A DNA stretch of 64,000 nt from Blastomyces gilchristii SLH14081 (lineage: Eukaryota > Ascomycota > Eurotiomycetes > Onygenales > Ajellomycetaceae), in the NCBI RefSeq assembly GCF_000003855.2, contig NW_003101673.1:1747729-1811728 (forward strand), in the 5' to 3' direction. The position numbers were made by a program, and so were the translations under genes. Under the pieces are notes generated by a model. It did no database searches and was not told the origin of the DNA. It was given only the letters and a program-made list of their open reading frames with translations. Position 1 is the first letter of the stretch. Every line of letters starts with the position of its first letter. Of the stretch, positions 49,436 through 60,929 are shown piece by piece.

Positions 49436-50287
49436 GTAATCTCCCTGCAATGCTGTAGATGCTTAATTACAAGTCGGAAAAACTACATTGAGCAAACATG
49501 GTAAACAAAGCGAACGGAACGGATTATCTTACTTCCGAATATATTTTGAGAACACCCTTTTATTCTGGAAATAATTTTGCTCTGGCATGCGGGTGGATAT
49601 GGTGAAATATAGACTCTACTTAATTGAGCATATGTAGATTACTTGACTTGCTTTAGCAATCGAGAACCCAGCGCATTTAGGCTCTGCAGAGGTGAGAAGA
49701 AGTTGTATTGCAGTGACTGCTGGAGTGACGTATATCCGCTAGTCGTGGTGTGTGGGCTTGGAGAAGCTTTTGATGGCAGAAGGTAAAATCGGTAACAGGC
49801 CCGTGATACTGGAAGCAAGGCGAGGGGGCTTTGGCGAGTGCAAGATCAATGAAATAAATTTGTAGCCGCACAAATTCGTGTAAGATGATTTGTGGTTAGG
49901 ATAAGCTTTGGATGTTGATCCTATACAAGATTGAAGCGCGTTTCATGCAACAGCCTTGACGAAAGTAGATGTTGTGGAACAAATTTGGAAAGGTAGCTCC
50001 TTGACGAAGAAATCTATTAATTTCACTAAGTTAAGTTAACTATGGCCAGGATCATGATGATTCCCCCAAGTGGCCAGGCGATTCAGTTAGCTCGGCTCGC
50101 GATGAGTAGATGCTATGGAAGACGAGCCCTGGGTCACTGCGCAATGATATCACAATATGCAGGCACTGCTTTAATTGATGCAAAAGATATCTAAGATGCA
50201 CGTGCTGCCCAAGTCCAATCCTATTATTGTCATGCCTCACTCAATATTCTTCATCGTGGCATTAAACTTCCATTCCACAGCCCATCC
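49436..50287. other. Host DNA downstream of the phosphotransferase gene
   Basis: This is about 850 bp of unique-looking DNA with normal CpG content that starts exactly at the right target duplication of hAT-3. Short frames on either strand (for example 49,677-49,871 minus and 50,052-50,240 minus) show no recognisable motif or consistent coding character. It presumably holds the 3' UTR and intergenic sequence. Confidence 0.6.
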
Positions 50288-51237
50288 TCAGTCAATCCAT
50301 TGCCCAGTTGTCAATGCATACATAATTTGGGACAATTGCCACTCCATCTTTGGATGTTTAGGGATCCGTTCAAACAACATATCTGTAAACAATACTGCAG
50401 TCCACCGTCTTGTAGCTAATGCTGCATATTCAAATCCTTCAGGATAAATCCCAGCATCACCCCAGTCAATCAGCCAAACCTTGCCCTTGGGGTCCAGTAT
50501 CAAATTCCGGAGTGCAATATCTTGATGTGTAAGAACCAACTTATCAAAACTGAACAGTGGAACAGTATCTGGAGCTTGCTTGAAACTTTGGCAAATTTCA
50601 AGTTTGCGGTTAAACCAAGCCTCCATTGCTGTAACATCCCTGAATGGACCACCTCCTATATCACTAAACCAGCACCCTTTGGCCTTGCAAAATTGACAGT
50701 CTACCGGGCCTGGTTGTTGGGGTACCTGAGCTGACTGCAAAGCAAGAAAAATAGAAGCCACCTGGGAAACAACATCTTCGCGCTGAGCCTGACTTAAGTC
50801 CTCCCAACAGTCCTGGATAATATCGCCTTCAATAAAATCCATGATAAAGTAGCAGTGGCATCCGAAAAATGTGTCTTGTGTCTTGATATTGAGAACTCGA
50901 TGAACTTTAGGGACCGAGATTGATGTTTTTGCCTCAACTAGCTTCATAATTTCTGCTTCACATGGTCGTACAAGCTCCCCTCCTTTGAGAACCAACGTGC
51001 GGGAGAGGCGCACAATACGTGTTCCCTGATAGTCGTGGAGCAATGGCGCAGTATTGAAGAGTTCGATCAGAGTTTCATCGGGGACTTTGGTTATATCGTA
51101 ACCATCGAGGGGAAACTCGGTCCCAGACTGTCTGCTCGCAAGCTGGTAGAGCATCTTCTGTCAGCAGCTTCAAGATTATGGCGGAGGATTTGCCTTACAT
51201 CAAAATTGGGTGTACCAAGACGTACAACCTTCGTCAT
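50288..51237 (-). CDS. Aminoglycoside-phosphotransferase/choline-kinase-like protein
   Basis: The main exon (51,154-50,288) encodes 288 residues with no internal stop. Kinase-like motifs of the APH family are visible: VLKGGELVRPCEAEIMKLV (about residues 51-70) for the ATP-binding lysine/glutamate region, a YFIMDFIEGD stretch (residues 102-111) at the hinge, LTHQDIALRNLILD (about 208-221) as the catalytic loop, normally HxDxxxxN and here H-Q-D-I-A-L-R-N, and WLIDWGDAGIYPEGFEYA (about 227-244) with the metal-binding Asp. Such proteins are numerous in Pezizomycotina and mostly of unknown substrate; the fold transfers phosphate from ATP to a hydroxyl. An upstream ATG at 51,237 could add a 39-nt first exon joined by a 41-nt GTAAGG...CAG intron (51,198-51,158); this is less certain than the ATG at 51,154. 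CpG content is normal, unlike the flanking repeats. Confidence 0.8.
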
Positions 51238-51239
51238 TT

Positions 51240-51670
51240 CGCAGAGACTTTGTGGATTATTATCCTCTCATTAAAAGTTGAGCAAGCGAAATGCTCTCGA
51301 GTATCCTGCTTTTCTTTCCTTTGCTGATGTTTTAAGTTATCTCAGCAAGCTCAGACGCTTCTCCAGATATTCATTGCTGTTTTAACACTGGATTGATGAT
51401 TATGTCATGAGCTAACCTCAAATAAGCAATAAGCTAATTCAAATAGTAAAATCAGGTCATATGAGTGATAATATCTTATAAAGTGTCTGAGAAGAAACAA
51501 TTTCTGATTATTAGTAACACAGAAATAATTTACTCAGTACTCTGAGTATGAAAGAGAATTTCAACTCAATTTTATAGATTCATTATTTCTGTATTATCTT
51601 AGAATCTTAGAATAATAATATTCTCACAATGTATCTGATTTTTATATTCATATCTCAAGTTCTTAGAATA
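51240..51670. other. Upstream flank of the phosphotransferase gene grading into AT-rich DNA
   Basis: The first ~120 bp have ordinary composition and probably hold the 5' UTR and promoter, with no clear TATA box. From about 51,400 the sequence becomes AT-rich and CpG-free. No frame or repeat end is recognised. Confidence 0.5.
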
Positions 51671-51785
51671 TGTCACGCTCCCGGCCGCGCCAAGGCCCTG
51701 TTGCAGTTCCACACGGCTCATCACTTCCATGCGGATGATTCCATCCCATCTGAACCGGTTTCCAACCACTCTATGACATCATTCA
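51671..51785 (+). other. CpG-rich patch at the presumed left end of LTR-E
   Basis: About 115 bp holding CCGGCCGCGCC and other CpGs stands out between AT-rich neighbours. TGTCACG is a common start for fungal Gypsy LTRs, so this may be a surviving LTR edge. It could instead be an unrelated inserted fragment. The 60-residue frame across it (51,629-51,811) has no known motif. Confidence 0.35.
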
Positions 51786-52179
51786 AATATATCATAGAAA
51801 GATCTGATTGATGAATATGAGAACTCTGCTTCTATATGAGGTCAGCAGATTACTCTTTCTTAATAATAAGACACTGCTGAGATATCACTTCAACTATTCT
51901 TACTTATGAAATAAGAGAAGAGTATCTACTCATTATCTATATAGAATAGCTAGATACTAACTTCTTATTAAAGAAATCAGTAATTCATTTTTCTTTTACT
52001 GAAATATATATAAGAGTTATTATATATCTTATATAATCTTCTTAGTATACTAAGTATTATATCTGTAATATTCTTGTAATAACTCTGTAGTCTATAAGCT
52101 CACTATTTAAGTAAGATAGTTAAGCTCACTTATATAGCTTTTTAAATAACTATCTCTATATAATACTGCTGACTAGTCA

Positions 52180-53260
52180 CTGTTTTAATTCTATTATATT
52201 ACAATTTGAATTACTTAATCTGATTATATATTTGAATTAGTTAAGCTTTAATAGATTAATATAATCTTATATACTTATACTAAGACTGATCTAATCTCAT
52301 TCTCTGAGAGAAATACTATATTATCTTCTAGAGTATATACATCTCTATTCTGATAGAAATCTGAGATTTCTAAACTTACTGTATATTTTAATATAAGCTC
52401 TTCAACTGCTCTATTACTATCACAGTCTCTACACATCTATATCTATTATAAAGATAGAGAGATTAAGATCAGAGATTCTCTGAAATATAAGAGAAATATC
52501 TTATCTGAATTTCACAGCTTTATCTGTATTCTTAAATGAAAATTCTGTCTTAATCTGAGTCAGTATAATACTTATAAGATATAAGTAATATACACTGTCA
52601 ATCTTCTTGAAGACATCTCTGTGACTACTTGAGTTATTAAGAAGAGAGAGTTTGAGTGTATTAATACTGTTATAACTTGAGAAGAATTTAAGAACTTTCT
52701 ATTAAATTAAATTAAAGATCACTGTAACTGCAGCTTTATAGTAATACAGCAGTTCAACTTATTATATTAATAAAATAATAAGAATTCTTTTAATTTTAAT
52801 ACAGATTTGAAGAATATTGAGAGGAATTAACTGATAATTTGAATTAATTAAAAATACAGCTTTATCTTACAAAGCTAACTTATAAGATATAAATAATAAT
52901 ATTATAATATCAGAGTTTATTAATTAATTGTACTAAGCTTATCAATCTGACTTTCTAAATCTATTTGAATAATCAATTCTCTGAGAAAAAGATTAATAAG
53001 ATCTCTTCTAAGTAATTAATAATAAGATCTAAACAGTGCTGTAACAGCTTTAGTGTAGAGAAAGTAAAGAAGAATTTCAAGTATTCTGATTCTTCACTTA
53101 CTGTGAAGAAATATTAAAAAAGATTTAATAAAGATCTCTGTTTTAACTGCAGAGCTGATAAATACTATGTTAGTAATTATAAGAAACTGAAGAAGAGAAG
53201 AAACTAAGAAGATATCTTCTCAAAGTTAACTTCTCTTCTGATAAATATATTCATAGAAGA
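52180..53260 (+). pseudogene. LTR-E gag (broken)
   Basis: The stop-ridden plus-strand frame ends in a nucleocapsid-like stretch at about 53,139-53,200, reading LCFNCRADKYYVSNYKKLKKR. This is a C-x2-C-x4-H-x4-C knuckle in which His (CAC/CAT) became Tyr and the last Cys (TGC/TGT) became Tyr, both C-to-T or G-to-A steps. A Lys/Arg-rich tail follows. Upstream frames are AT-rich and fit a capsid only by position. Confidence 0.55.
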
Positions 53261-53369
53261 TAAAAAAGAGAAAGAAATAAAGAATTAATAATTCTTATAT
53301 CTCTAAGTTTATATTATAATTATAATATATACTCTGAATAAGAAGATATCAGTAAGATACTTACTTAAC

Positions 53370-56245
53370 TTCAGAGTAGATACTAACTTCATATTCTATT
53401 TCTTTTCTTTGATAAAGAGTTAGAAGAAGATAGATCTGTTAAATTATATGAAATTTACTAATGAAATAAAATATCACTATTTTAATATAATTCAAGTGAA
53501 GTGTGTAGTCACAGACTTAGAAGAAATCTTTAAGAAGAGTAATCTGCTTCTTTATACAGATAATATTATAGATAAGAATATTATTTTAAATCTTTTATAA
53601 TTAAGAGAAAACAATTCTCTCATTGACTGAGTTACTCAGATATGATAGTACTATCTCACTGATAAAGAGATAGTAATAGAGAAATCTGAAGAGTTTCATC
53701 AGAAGAATCTTGAGAAAAAGATAGAGTTAATATACTATATAGCAGATAATTGAAACTTAAGAATAGATAAAGAAGTTATCACTCTCACTATAAGATTAGT
53801 AGCAGTATTCATTATTAAAGATAGATATATATAATATCTCTTTATAGATTATAAGAATGTCTTTTTAGAAAGAGAAGTAGTAAAGTTTTCTGATATCAAG
53901 ATATAATATAAGATTTATCTTAAAGATAGTATAATAATACTGTACAGATCTCTTTATAACTTATCTATAAAGAAATTAAATATTCTGTGCAAATATCTTG
54001 AAGAAGTGTAATTAAAGAACTGAATATATTTATTAAAGAGTTCAGCAGAGATGTCTATACTCTTTATACTTAAGAAGAATAATAGACTATATCTATATAT
54101 AGACTACAGATGTAAGGGGCCTACGCCGAATAGATCGGTATAATATTAATAGGTCTTATATAACAAAGATAAAAACGCTGGAGAAGAAAAGTGGCGTACG
54201 CGGTGGAGCTTCGGGGCGGAAGAATATATGCGCGTTCGTAGCAGCCGAGGATCGGTGATCGAGAATGGCCGAGAATCGGAGTGGCGATCGAGAATGGCCG
54301 AGGATCGGAGCGTACGTAGAATCTGTGGAAGTGTAACGGAATAGTCTATATGATTGATCGGGCGCAGCCCGCCACAACAGAGATCTTAATAAGATAATAA
54401 TTAAGAATTACTATTCATTACTGTTAATTAATAAGATGATTGATTGATTATCTGAAGTAAAGATATTCTCAAAGATTAATATATAGAATATCTATCATAG
54501 AATCAGAGTTAATAAAGATAATATTTAAAAAACAGCTTTTTATATTAAGTACAGTAATTTTAAATATCTTGTTTTATCTTTTAATCTTTATAACACTTCA
54601 GTCATCTTTCAGATCTATATAAATGAGATACTGCAGAGTCTTGTTAATATCTTCTATATAGTATATTTGAATGACATTCTAATCTTCTTAAAATCAGAGA
54701 AAGAATATGATATTCATGTTTAAGAAGTATTAAGTCACTTAAGACAGTATTAACTCTATATAAAAACTGAAAAATGCTCATTCTACATGTAGAAGATTGA
54801 TTTCTTAGATTATATTATTAAGATAAACAGTATTTCAATGAACAGAAGCTGAGTCTCTGTCATTGAGAACTGATTAATATCATGAATGTACTGTGAGATA
54901 CAGATATTTCTAGAATTTGTGAATTTCTACAGATGATTTATCTATATATATTTATAAATTACTGTCTCTCTTACAGATCTGTTAAAGAGAAGTGTGAAAG
55001 ATAGAAAAATGAGATTGTTTATTCTCACTCAAGACACTGTACAGATGTTTATGAAATTAAAATAAGCTTTTATAGATGTTATAATACTGAATCACTTTAA
55101 CTCTGACTTACTCAGTCAGTATAAGACTGATATATTCAGAAATAAGATCTGTGAAATCTTTTCACAGTTGACACTGAAGATCTTTTAATATTAAAAGAAC
55201 TAGAAGATAATTATCTCTGAGAAAATAAATAATAAATTATCTGTGAGAGAAGACTTTTTCACAGAGTCTATAAGACACTGTAAATAAAGATCAGTGATCT
55301 TCTTCTTTCAGAAGTTATCACTCACACAGAGAAGAAATAATACTCATAATCAGAAAATATTAGTAATTATTAAATTCTTTAAGATCTGATAATATTATCT
55401 TCAGAGTAGTAAGTACTCAGTATAAGTTCTCACTAATTATGTAAATCTGCATTACTTCTTAATAATAAAGAGCTTGATAAAATGTTAAGTCAGATGAGCA
55501 GAGCTGCTTTCAGAGTATAATTTCTATATTCAATATTATTCAGATCAGCTTAACTCTGCTGACATACTATCTAGATAATCTGATTATAATATTATTAATA
55601 TGAAGAAGAATTTTATAAAAGAATCTCTGCTATCACTGCAGAAGAAGCTAACTGCAGAGAATTAAAGTTCTCTAAAGCTTGAAAACAGTGCTGATAAGAC
55701 AGCTGCATGACTCAGTATAGAAGATAAAAGAAAACTCAGATCTTCACAGAGAATTAATACTGAAGATTATAAACTTCTCATATTATATCTTACTATTATT
55801 GAATTAATAAAGAATGAAATAATCTACAATCTTTCAATCTGACTACTTTTGAAATTTATTAATAAGTTATAGAAGAGAAACATCTCTACTACAGCTTAAA
55901 TTTAGAAGTTGAAAAAGAAAGAATCTGATTTAAACTTAAAAGAGACAGACAATGAGTGAGATGATACTGCTAAGAAATCAAGTTACTGATAACTAGAAGA
56001 ATGTGAACTTCTACTGCTGAATAATTCAGTCTTCATCTCTTATAGTAGAGCAGTGTGTCAGAAGTTATTAAGAATTCATTATAATAATCTTTATACAGAG
56101 CATTTCAGATTAGAGAAGACTGAGAAGCTTCTAAAATATAAATATATTTAAGACAAGCTCTGAACAGATATTAAAGAGTATATTAAAACTTATAATATCT
56201 ATTAAAGAATAAAGATCTCACAGTATAAGTAATACAGTGAGTTAA
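53370..56245 (+). pseudogene. LTR-E pol (broken, split by a solo LTR)
   Basis: A protease-like stretch starts near 53,380 (FRVDTNFIFYF, with DTG likely changed to DTN). RT reads NNRLYLYIDYR up to the solo LTR at 54,111 and resumes at 54,382. The catalytic box is YIVYLNDILIF (about 54,655-54,690) with the first Asp changed to Asn, followed by KSEKEYDIHV and YIKTEKCSFY, as in Gypsy RT. Further on FVNFYRWFI marks the end of RT. RNase H is not clearly readable. Integrase begins near 56,070 (IHYNNLYTEHFRLEKTEKLL, the HHCC region). Reading stops at 56,249. Confidence 0.7.
54111..54376 (-). repeat. Solo LTR of the LTR-B family, nearly unmutated
   Basis: It has TGTAAGGGG...CGCCACA ends and a perfect duplication acaga (54,106-54,110 and 54,377-54,381). 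It matches, inverted, the LTR-B LTRs, but about two dozen CpGs are intact. 266 bp, against 373-385 bp for the other copies; the difference is in the repeated gatcgagaatggccgagaat units. It sits inside the RT of LTR-E. A solo LTR arises by recombination between the two LTRs of one insertion. Confidence 0.92.
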
Positions 56246-56249
56246 TATC

Positions 56250-56634
56250 TGTAAGAGGCCTACGCTGAATAGATCAGTATTATATTGATAGATCTTATAT
56301 AACAGAGATAAAAATGTTAGAGAAGAAAAGAAAGAGAAAGTGTGAGAATCAGTGATCAAGATGAATATTTATACATGTATATGATGGCGTACACAGTGAA
56401 GCTTCGGGGCAGAAGAATATACACGCGTTCATAGTGACTGAGAATCAGTGATTAAGAATGGCTGAGAATCAGAGTGTACACTGAATCTGTGAAGTGTAAC
56501 AGAATAGTCTATATGATTGATCAGAGTAGCAGCTGAGAATCAGTGATTGAGAATAACTGAGAATTGAAGCATATATGAAATCTGTGAAGTGTAATGAAAT
56601 AGTCTATATGATTGATCAGGCGCAGCCTGTCACA
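56250..56634 (-). repeat. LTR of LTR-B copy 2 (385 bp)
   Basis: It has TGTAAG...GTCACA ends. It contains an extra ~55-bp block near 56,330-56,385 and additional tgagaatcagtgatt units compared with the solo LTR. Differences from the solo LTR are mostly CG to CA or TG, and some GG to AG or GA. Confidence 0.88.
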
Positions 56635-57631
56635 TTAGTCCTCTCTTTTCAGAAGCAGTTCTTATCAGTCAAGAGCTGCTGTTTCAGATAATGTGAAACT
56701 CAGAGTTCAGATCAGTTGATTGTAGCTGACTCATTTCACAAGATATTATCAGCTACAGCTGTATAATCTCTTATCAAGAATTTCTTCAATCTCTCACTCA
56801 AGTTCATTATCTTCTTCTATGATCTCTGACAGTTGTCAGTTAGAAGTTACTAGATCAGTAACAGTGTAGTGAAGCAAGCTTGTATAAAATACATTATGAA
56901 TTTCTGATGATATGTTAAGATAGTAGTTATAACTATCTAGAACTTCTATCACTTTATATCTGATATAATGATAATCTAGTATACAGAATAAATATATGAT
57001 TCATATATTTTTAAGATTCAATCATATCAGATCTTCTATCTTATATTATTCAGTAAGATCTCAGTGAATATTAATTTAATTCTCTTAATCTTGTTTCACA
57101 GTTGTCATGAAGATCTCTGCTTAATCACAGATATCTTAAAGCTTTATTACTATATTATTAATAATCTGAATCAGACTGCAGAGATTCAGTGTAAACTGTG
57201 TAATCTCTAGAAGATTCAACACTTTCATGTGATATCTGTATGTAAGAAAGAACAGGCTTATATCTGTTAAAATAATATCTTAACTGTTAATAGTAATCTC
57301 TGTGTGTAGAAGAAGATCATATCAATCATCTTATAAGTAATTACAGAACTTATAAAGATAATTCTTTATAGTCTGAATTATCTATTCTAATGCATCATTG
57401 ATCTCAGAGTGATAGATAGTTAACAGATAATATATAATCTTGAGAACTTGACAGATTCTAGTTCAGAGAGTGCTTATAAATTAACAGCTCTGATCTGATA
57501 CTATAAATCTCAGTAATTTATACATTCAATAGAATAGACTCTGTAGAAAGACTTCAGTGACTTATTCAGTATTTATTTTATTACAAGATTTCAATATTAT
57601 ATCTTTACTTAATTAATTCATAATAATCAAA
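56250..57631 (-). mobile_element. LTR-B copy 2, minus strand, truncated
   Basis: The 3' LTR is at 56,250-56,634. Internal sequence on its right (56,635 to about 57,631) matches, inverted, the last ~1 kb before the 3' LTR of LTR-B (46,930-47,957), including the purine tract ctctcttttc. Homology stops at about 57,631, where CpG-containing DNA begins. It interrupts the integrase region of LTR-E. Only the C-terminal part of pol is present, with stops. Confidence 0.85.
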
Positions 57632-58290
57632 GCTCAGAGACTTAACCGCTCCACCACGAACTCGCTCAATTTTTCGAATAAGAACCCGCCGATAGATCCA
57701 TCGAAAAGCCCTCGATCATACGAGCATTTTGACCCCATCGCTGACCGCATACCCCGTGTGGTGGTGGAGTTATCCAGCCAAATGTGAACCGGATGTTGTT
57801 CGAAGCTCCTGTGTGGGATTATCCCCTGTTCTCCCCTACCACACCACAACCCCGGGCCAGAGTGCCATACAAATTGTAAGGTGAAGTGACCTAGCCATAT
57901 GCACCAATCTTCTCGATTTTGGAAGATCCCCGACCTGTAGTTGTGGAGATATCTGAGGAGTGACCTCCGCGAAAACCCTGTCCATCTTTGATGTTCCAAA
58001 ACACCATCGCCAAGTCTCACCCTCGTACCGTCCTTCCCAATCTGGCCCATCCCCAGCAGAAAAATACAAAAAGATACCTCGGCGATAATATCAAGCACTT
58101 AATCAATGGACTCTTCTGAAGTGCAACCTCCACGGTCCGCCACCAGTGTATCTAGACTTCAACACCAAGTCTCACCCCTGTACTACCCCTCTCAATCTGG
58201 CCCATCCCCAGCAGAATGATACAAAAAGATACCTTGGCAACAGCATTCAATACATAATCAGTGGACAATGAGTCAACAGCACATCAACAA
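57632..58290. other. CpG-containing island of unknown nature
   Basis: About 660 bp with balanced base composition sits between the truncated LTR-B copy and the LINE. The longest frame is minus-strand 58,098-57,634 (154 residues), overlapped by another minus-strand frame, 58,069-57,836 (77 residues). Neither shows a motif I know, and I cannot choose between them. It includes a tandem duplication (58,001-58,265). It may be a host gene remnant, an unrelated repeat end or captured DNA. Confidence 0.5.
58001..58265. repeat. Imperfect duplication of a ~110-bp unit
   Basis: Unit 1 is 58,001-58,111 and unit 2 is 58,160-58,265, separated by 48 bp. Both share ccaagtctcaccc, caatctggcccatccccagc, gatacaaaaagatacct-like stretches and a closing atcaRtggac. 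Unit 2 has fewer CpGs (for example ctcggcgata against cttggcaaca), as if mutated more. Confidence 0.85.
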
Positions 58291-59270
58291 CTATAAAATC
58301 AGTATACTTCAAGGTCTGACTGAGCCTTTGATCCCTGCACAGTGAGATATATTAAATCTAGTTTTAATATCTCAATATTCAATAGATTCTGTAAGAGATT
58401 GAGAACAGCAACACTAGGTTTCTATTGAATTTGAGAATTAACTCTATATTGATATAATCATTGACAAAGTCTTCTATTTTGAGATATAAATAACCAGTTT
58501 CTCTACATCCTGCTGACAATATTTATATTATTATATAGAAACAGACTTATATTCTCTATAATATCAAGACTCTGAAGAGGGAAAGTCTTGATAGAGAGTA
58601 TATAGTAGTGCATATCTTAGCAGTTTCTATCTCATTCTTCTGCAGCAGTTAATGCAAAAAAAAGATCTTAGAAATAGTTTTTTACTTCTCTTGAAAAAGT
58701 AAGGTGTTTTTCTCTGGGTTTTATACAATATTCTTACAAAGAATTAAAAACAGAGTTGTTTTCTGTCATAATTTCATATTCTTTTAAGTAAGAATTACTT
58801 TTTCAGTGACTGAAGAGCTTTCATTAATACTTAATTCTTTTTTACACTCTTTATTAACTGATTTGAGTTGCACACTTGTTGTGTGAGGAGAATTGAATGA
58901 TTTAGAATAAAATTGAATAGTTTTAATCAATTTCTCTGCAAAAAATTGATTTATTTTTTGTCAGTTTTTCTCTCAAAAACTGTCATATCATCTGATTTAT
59001 TATCAATTGATATCATACTTTTCCTCACTGTATCTCAAGAAAGAGATTGTAAAGATTTTATTAATTTATCTTAAAAATCAATTTTAGTTTATTAGATTCT
59101 CTTCAAAAATCTAACCTAGTTACTGAACTAGTGTGAAAAAAATCAGGTGTTTTATACACAAAAGTCTTTTATTCTTCTTTTGAAACAGTCTGACCAACTT
59201 TTCAATTGAAAACAGACTTAGAAATATCTCAATTGAAACAGTCTGATCAACTTTTCATTGAGTGAAAACA

Positions 59271-60850
59271 ATGAGTTCAAAAATACACTCAGTTGATGTG
59301 GAAAAAGATGCTTTCTCAAATGCTATTTCTGAGATTGAAATTCTGAAGAGAAGAAAGAAAGAAGAAATAGAAAAACAACAAGTTCTTGAAATATAGAAAC
59401 TTGAAAAAGCAAGCAAGATTCTTGGAAAGCAGTATCTGAGTGAGATGAATGAAGAAGTTCTGTTAATTCTTCATGCTCAGGCTAGACAACTACAGAAGAT
59501 GATCAAGTTCAAACTTGGAATCTCAAACACAGTTCAAAAAACCTTGAAAATTCCTAGTATAATCACTGACTCTTCATCTTACTCTTCTTCTTTCTTTCTT
59601 CCTACTTCTTCTTCTTCTTTGAATCAGAAGAAAACATATGCTCAAGCAGCTGAATCTGCTGTCTCTAAACCTGCTGTCTCAAAACCAGCTCAAAATCCTG
59701 AGAAAACTGAGAAGAATACTGCTCATGTCTCTATTCATAGAAAAGTGAAAAAGAAAATGTAAAAAGAGAAAAACTTTCAAATCTCCAGAAATAGAAGACT
59801 TATTCTCAAAGTCTCAAACCAGGACATTCTGCAAAGAAACAAGCTAAACTTAAATCTTATTTTCAGAATCAGAAATGAAATTAATCAGCAGTTCTTTTCT
59901 CAGTTGATGACTGATATTGAAGTTCAAAAATCAGTTATAGCTTCAATTGAGTCATCATTCTTTGAAAACTCCATCATTCTGACTACAATGCCTGAATTCA
60001 GTGCTGAATTCCTTATTCAGAATGAGAATCTCTGAAAGTCAGCAGTAGAATCTTTGCTAAACATAATAATTTTATCTGAAAGAGATGAAAAGTGGAACAA
60101 ATTCATTCTTTATGATATTCCAGTTGAAATTTTTGACTGTGAAGAAGGAATGCTACTTCTCAAAAATGAATTGAAAGAATACAACTTCATTCAACTGAGA
60201 AAGAAGTCTGTATAACTAAATTCAATTGAGTTCAGACAAAGCAGGAGAAATGCCTCTGTTCTAGTATATATAAAAACACTTAAACAGTCAAAGATCTCTG
60301 AAGTAAGAGTAGCAGGTTTGAAAATGAGAGTTCATGAATACAAAGACTTGAGAATGAATCTCAAAGCTCAAACACAGTGTTCAAACTGTCAAAGATATGA
60401 ACACTTTGTAATCTCATGTTTTAGAGACTCAAAATGTGCATTCTGTGCCAGAGATCATAAAACTAGTGAGTATAAATGTGAAACATGCTCAAAAAGAGAT
60501 GAAATTTGTTAATATACTCTGCTTAAGTGCTCTAATTGCAAAGAAAAACATGTATCTAGCTCAAAAGAATGTATGTTTACTTCTAGAACTCAAAAGAACT
60601 GGAGAAAAGATGAAGCTCAAAGTCAATCTAGAACTGAAGAGAAGAGTCAAGTCAGTAAACTCATAACTGCAAGCTCAAAAAGAAGAAACTCTCAATTATC
60701 TAAGTCTTCAAACTTCAATTCTCCAGTGAAATGTAAATAGAATTTGAATCCTCAAACTTCTGTTAAGATTAGAGAATTGAGAAATAACTCTGATGATAAA
60801 CTAGATATAATGTAAGCAGTTGAGATTTCTACTTTTCAGAACAGTTATAA
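59271..60850 (+). pseudogene. LINE 1 ORF1, gag-like with three zinc knuckles (broken)
   Basis: The frame opens at ATG 59,271 and stays in one frame, with stops at about 59,394 (TAG), 59,760 (TAA), 60,034 (TGA), 60,213 (TAA) and 60,513 (TAA), all one transition from a sense codon. The N-terminus is Lys/Glu-rich and coiled-coil-like, followed by a Ser-rich linker near 59,570-59,640. Around residues 370-430 come CSNCQRYEHFVISC (C-x2-C-x4-H-x4-C), CAFCARDHKTSEYKC and CSNCKEKHVSSSKEC (both C-x2-C-x3-H-x6-C). The protein would bind LINE RNA. The end of the frame is uncertain. Confidence 0.75.
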
Positions 60851-60929
60851 TCTACTATCTGATAATAGTGATTAGATTCTTCTCTACTCTCTTTTAGTAT
60901 AAATATACAATAAAAACAACAAAAAAAGT

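Larger units (their letters stand above)
51671..56249 (+). mobile_element. LTR-E: heavily decayed Ty3/Gypsy element
   Basis: The plus-strand order is a gag zinc knuckle (about 53,145), protease region, RT (about 54,070 to 54,950, split by a solo LTR), RNase H and the start of integrase (about 56,040). It is then cut by the minus-strand LTR-B copy at 56,250. A possible LTR start, TGTCACGCTCCCGG, is at 51,671, with a 110-bp CpG-rich patch after it; no partner LTR is visible, so this boundary is a guess. TA content is the highest in the window and stops are dense, mainly TAA and TAG. Confidence 0.7.

Noticed and set aside
50522..50734. Plus-strand ORFs across the phosphotransferase gene (also 50,175-50,447 and 51,035-51,274)
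   Set aside because: They are antisense shadows of the 288-residue minus-strand frame, which has clear family motifs.
54156..54377. 73-residue minus-strand ORF
   Set aside because: It is contained in the solo LTR and has no motif; openness reflects the unmutated GC-rich LTR.
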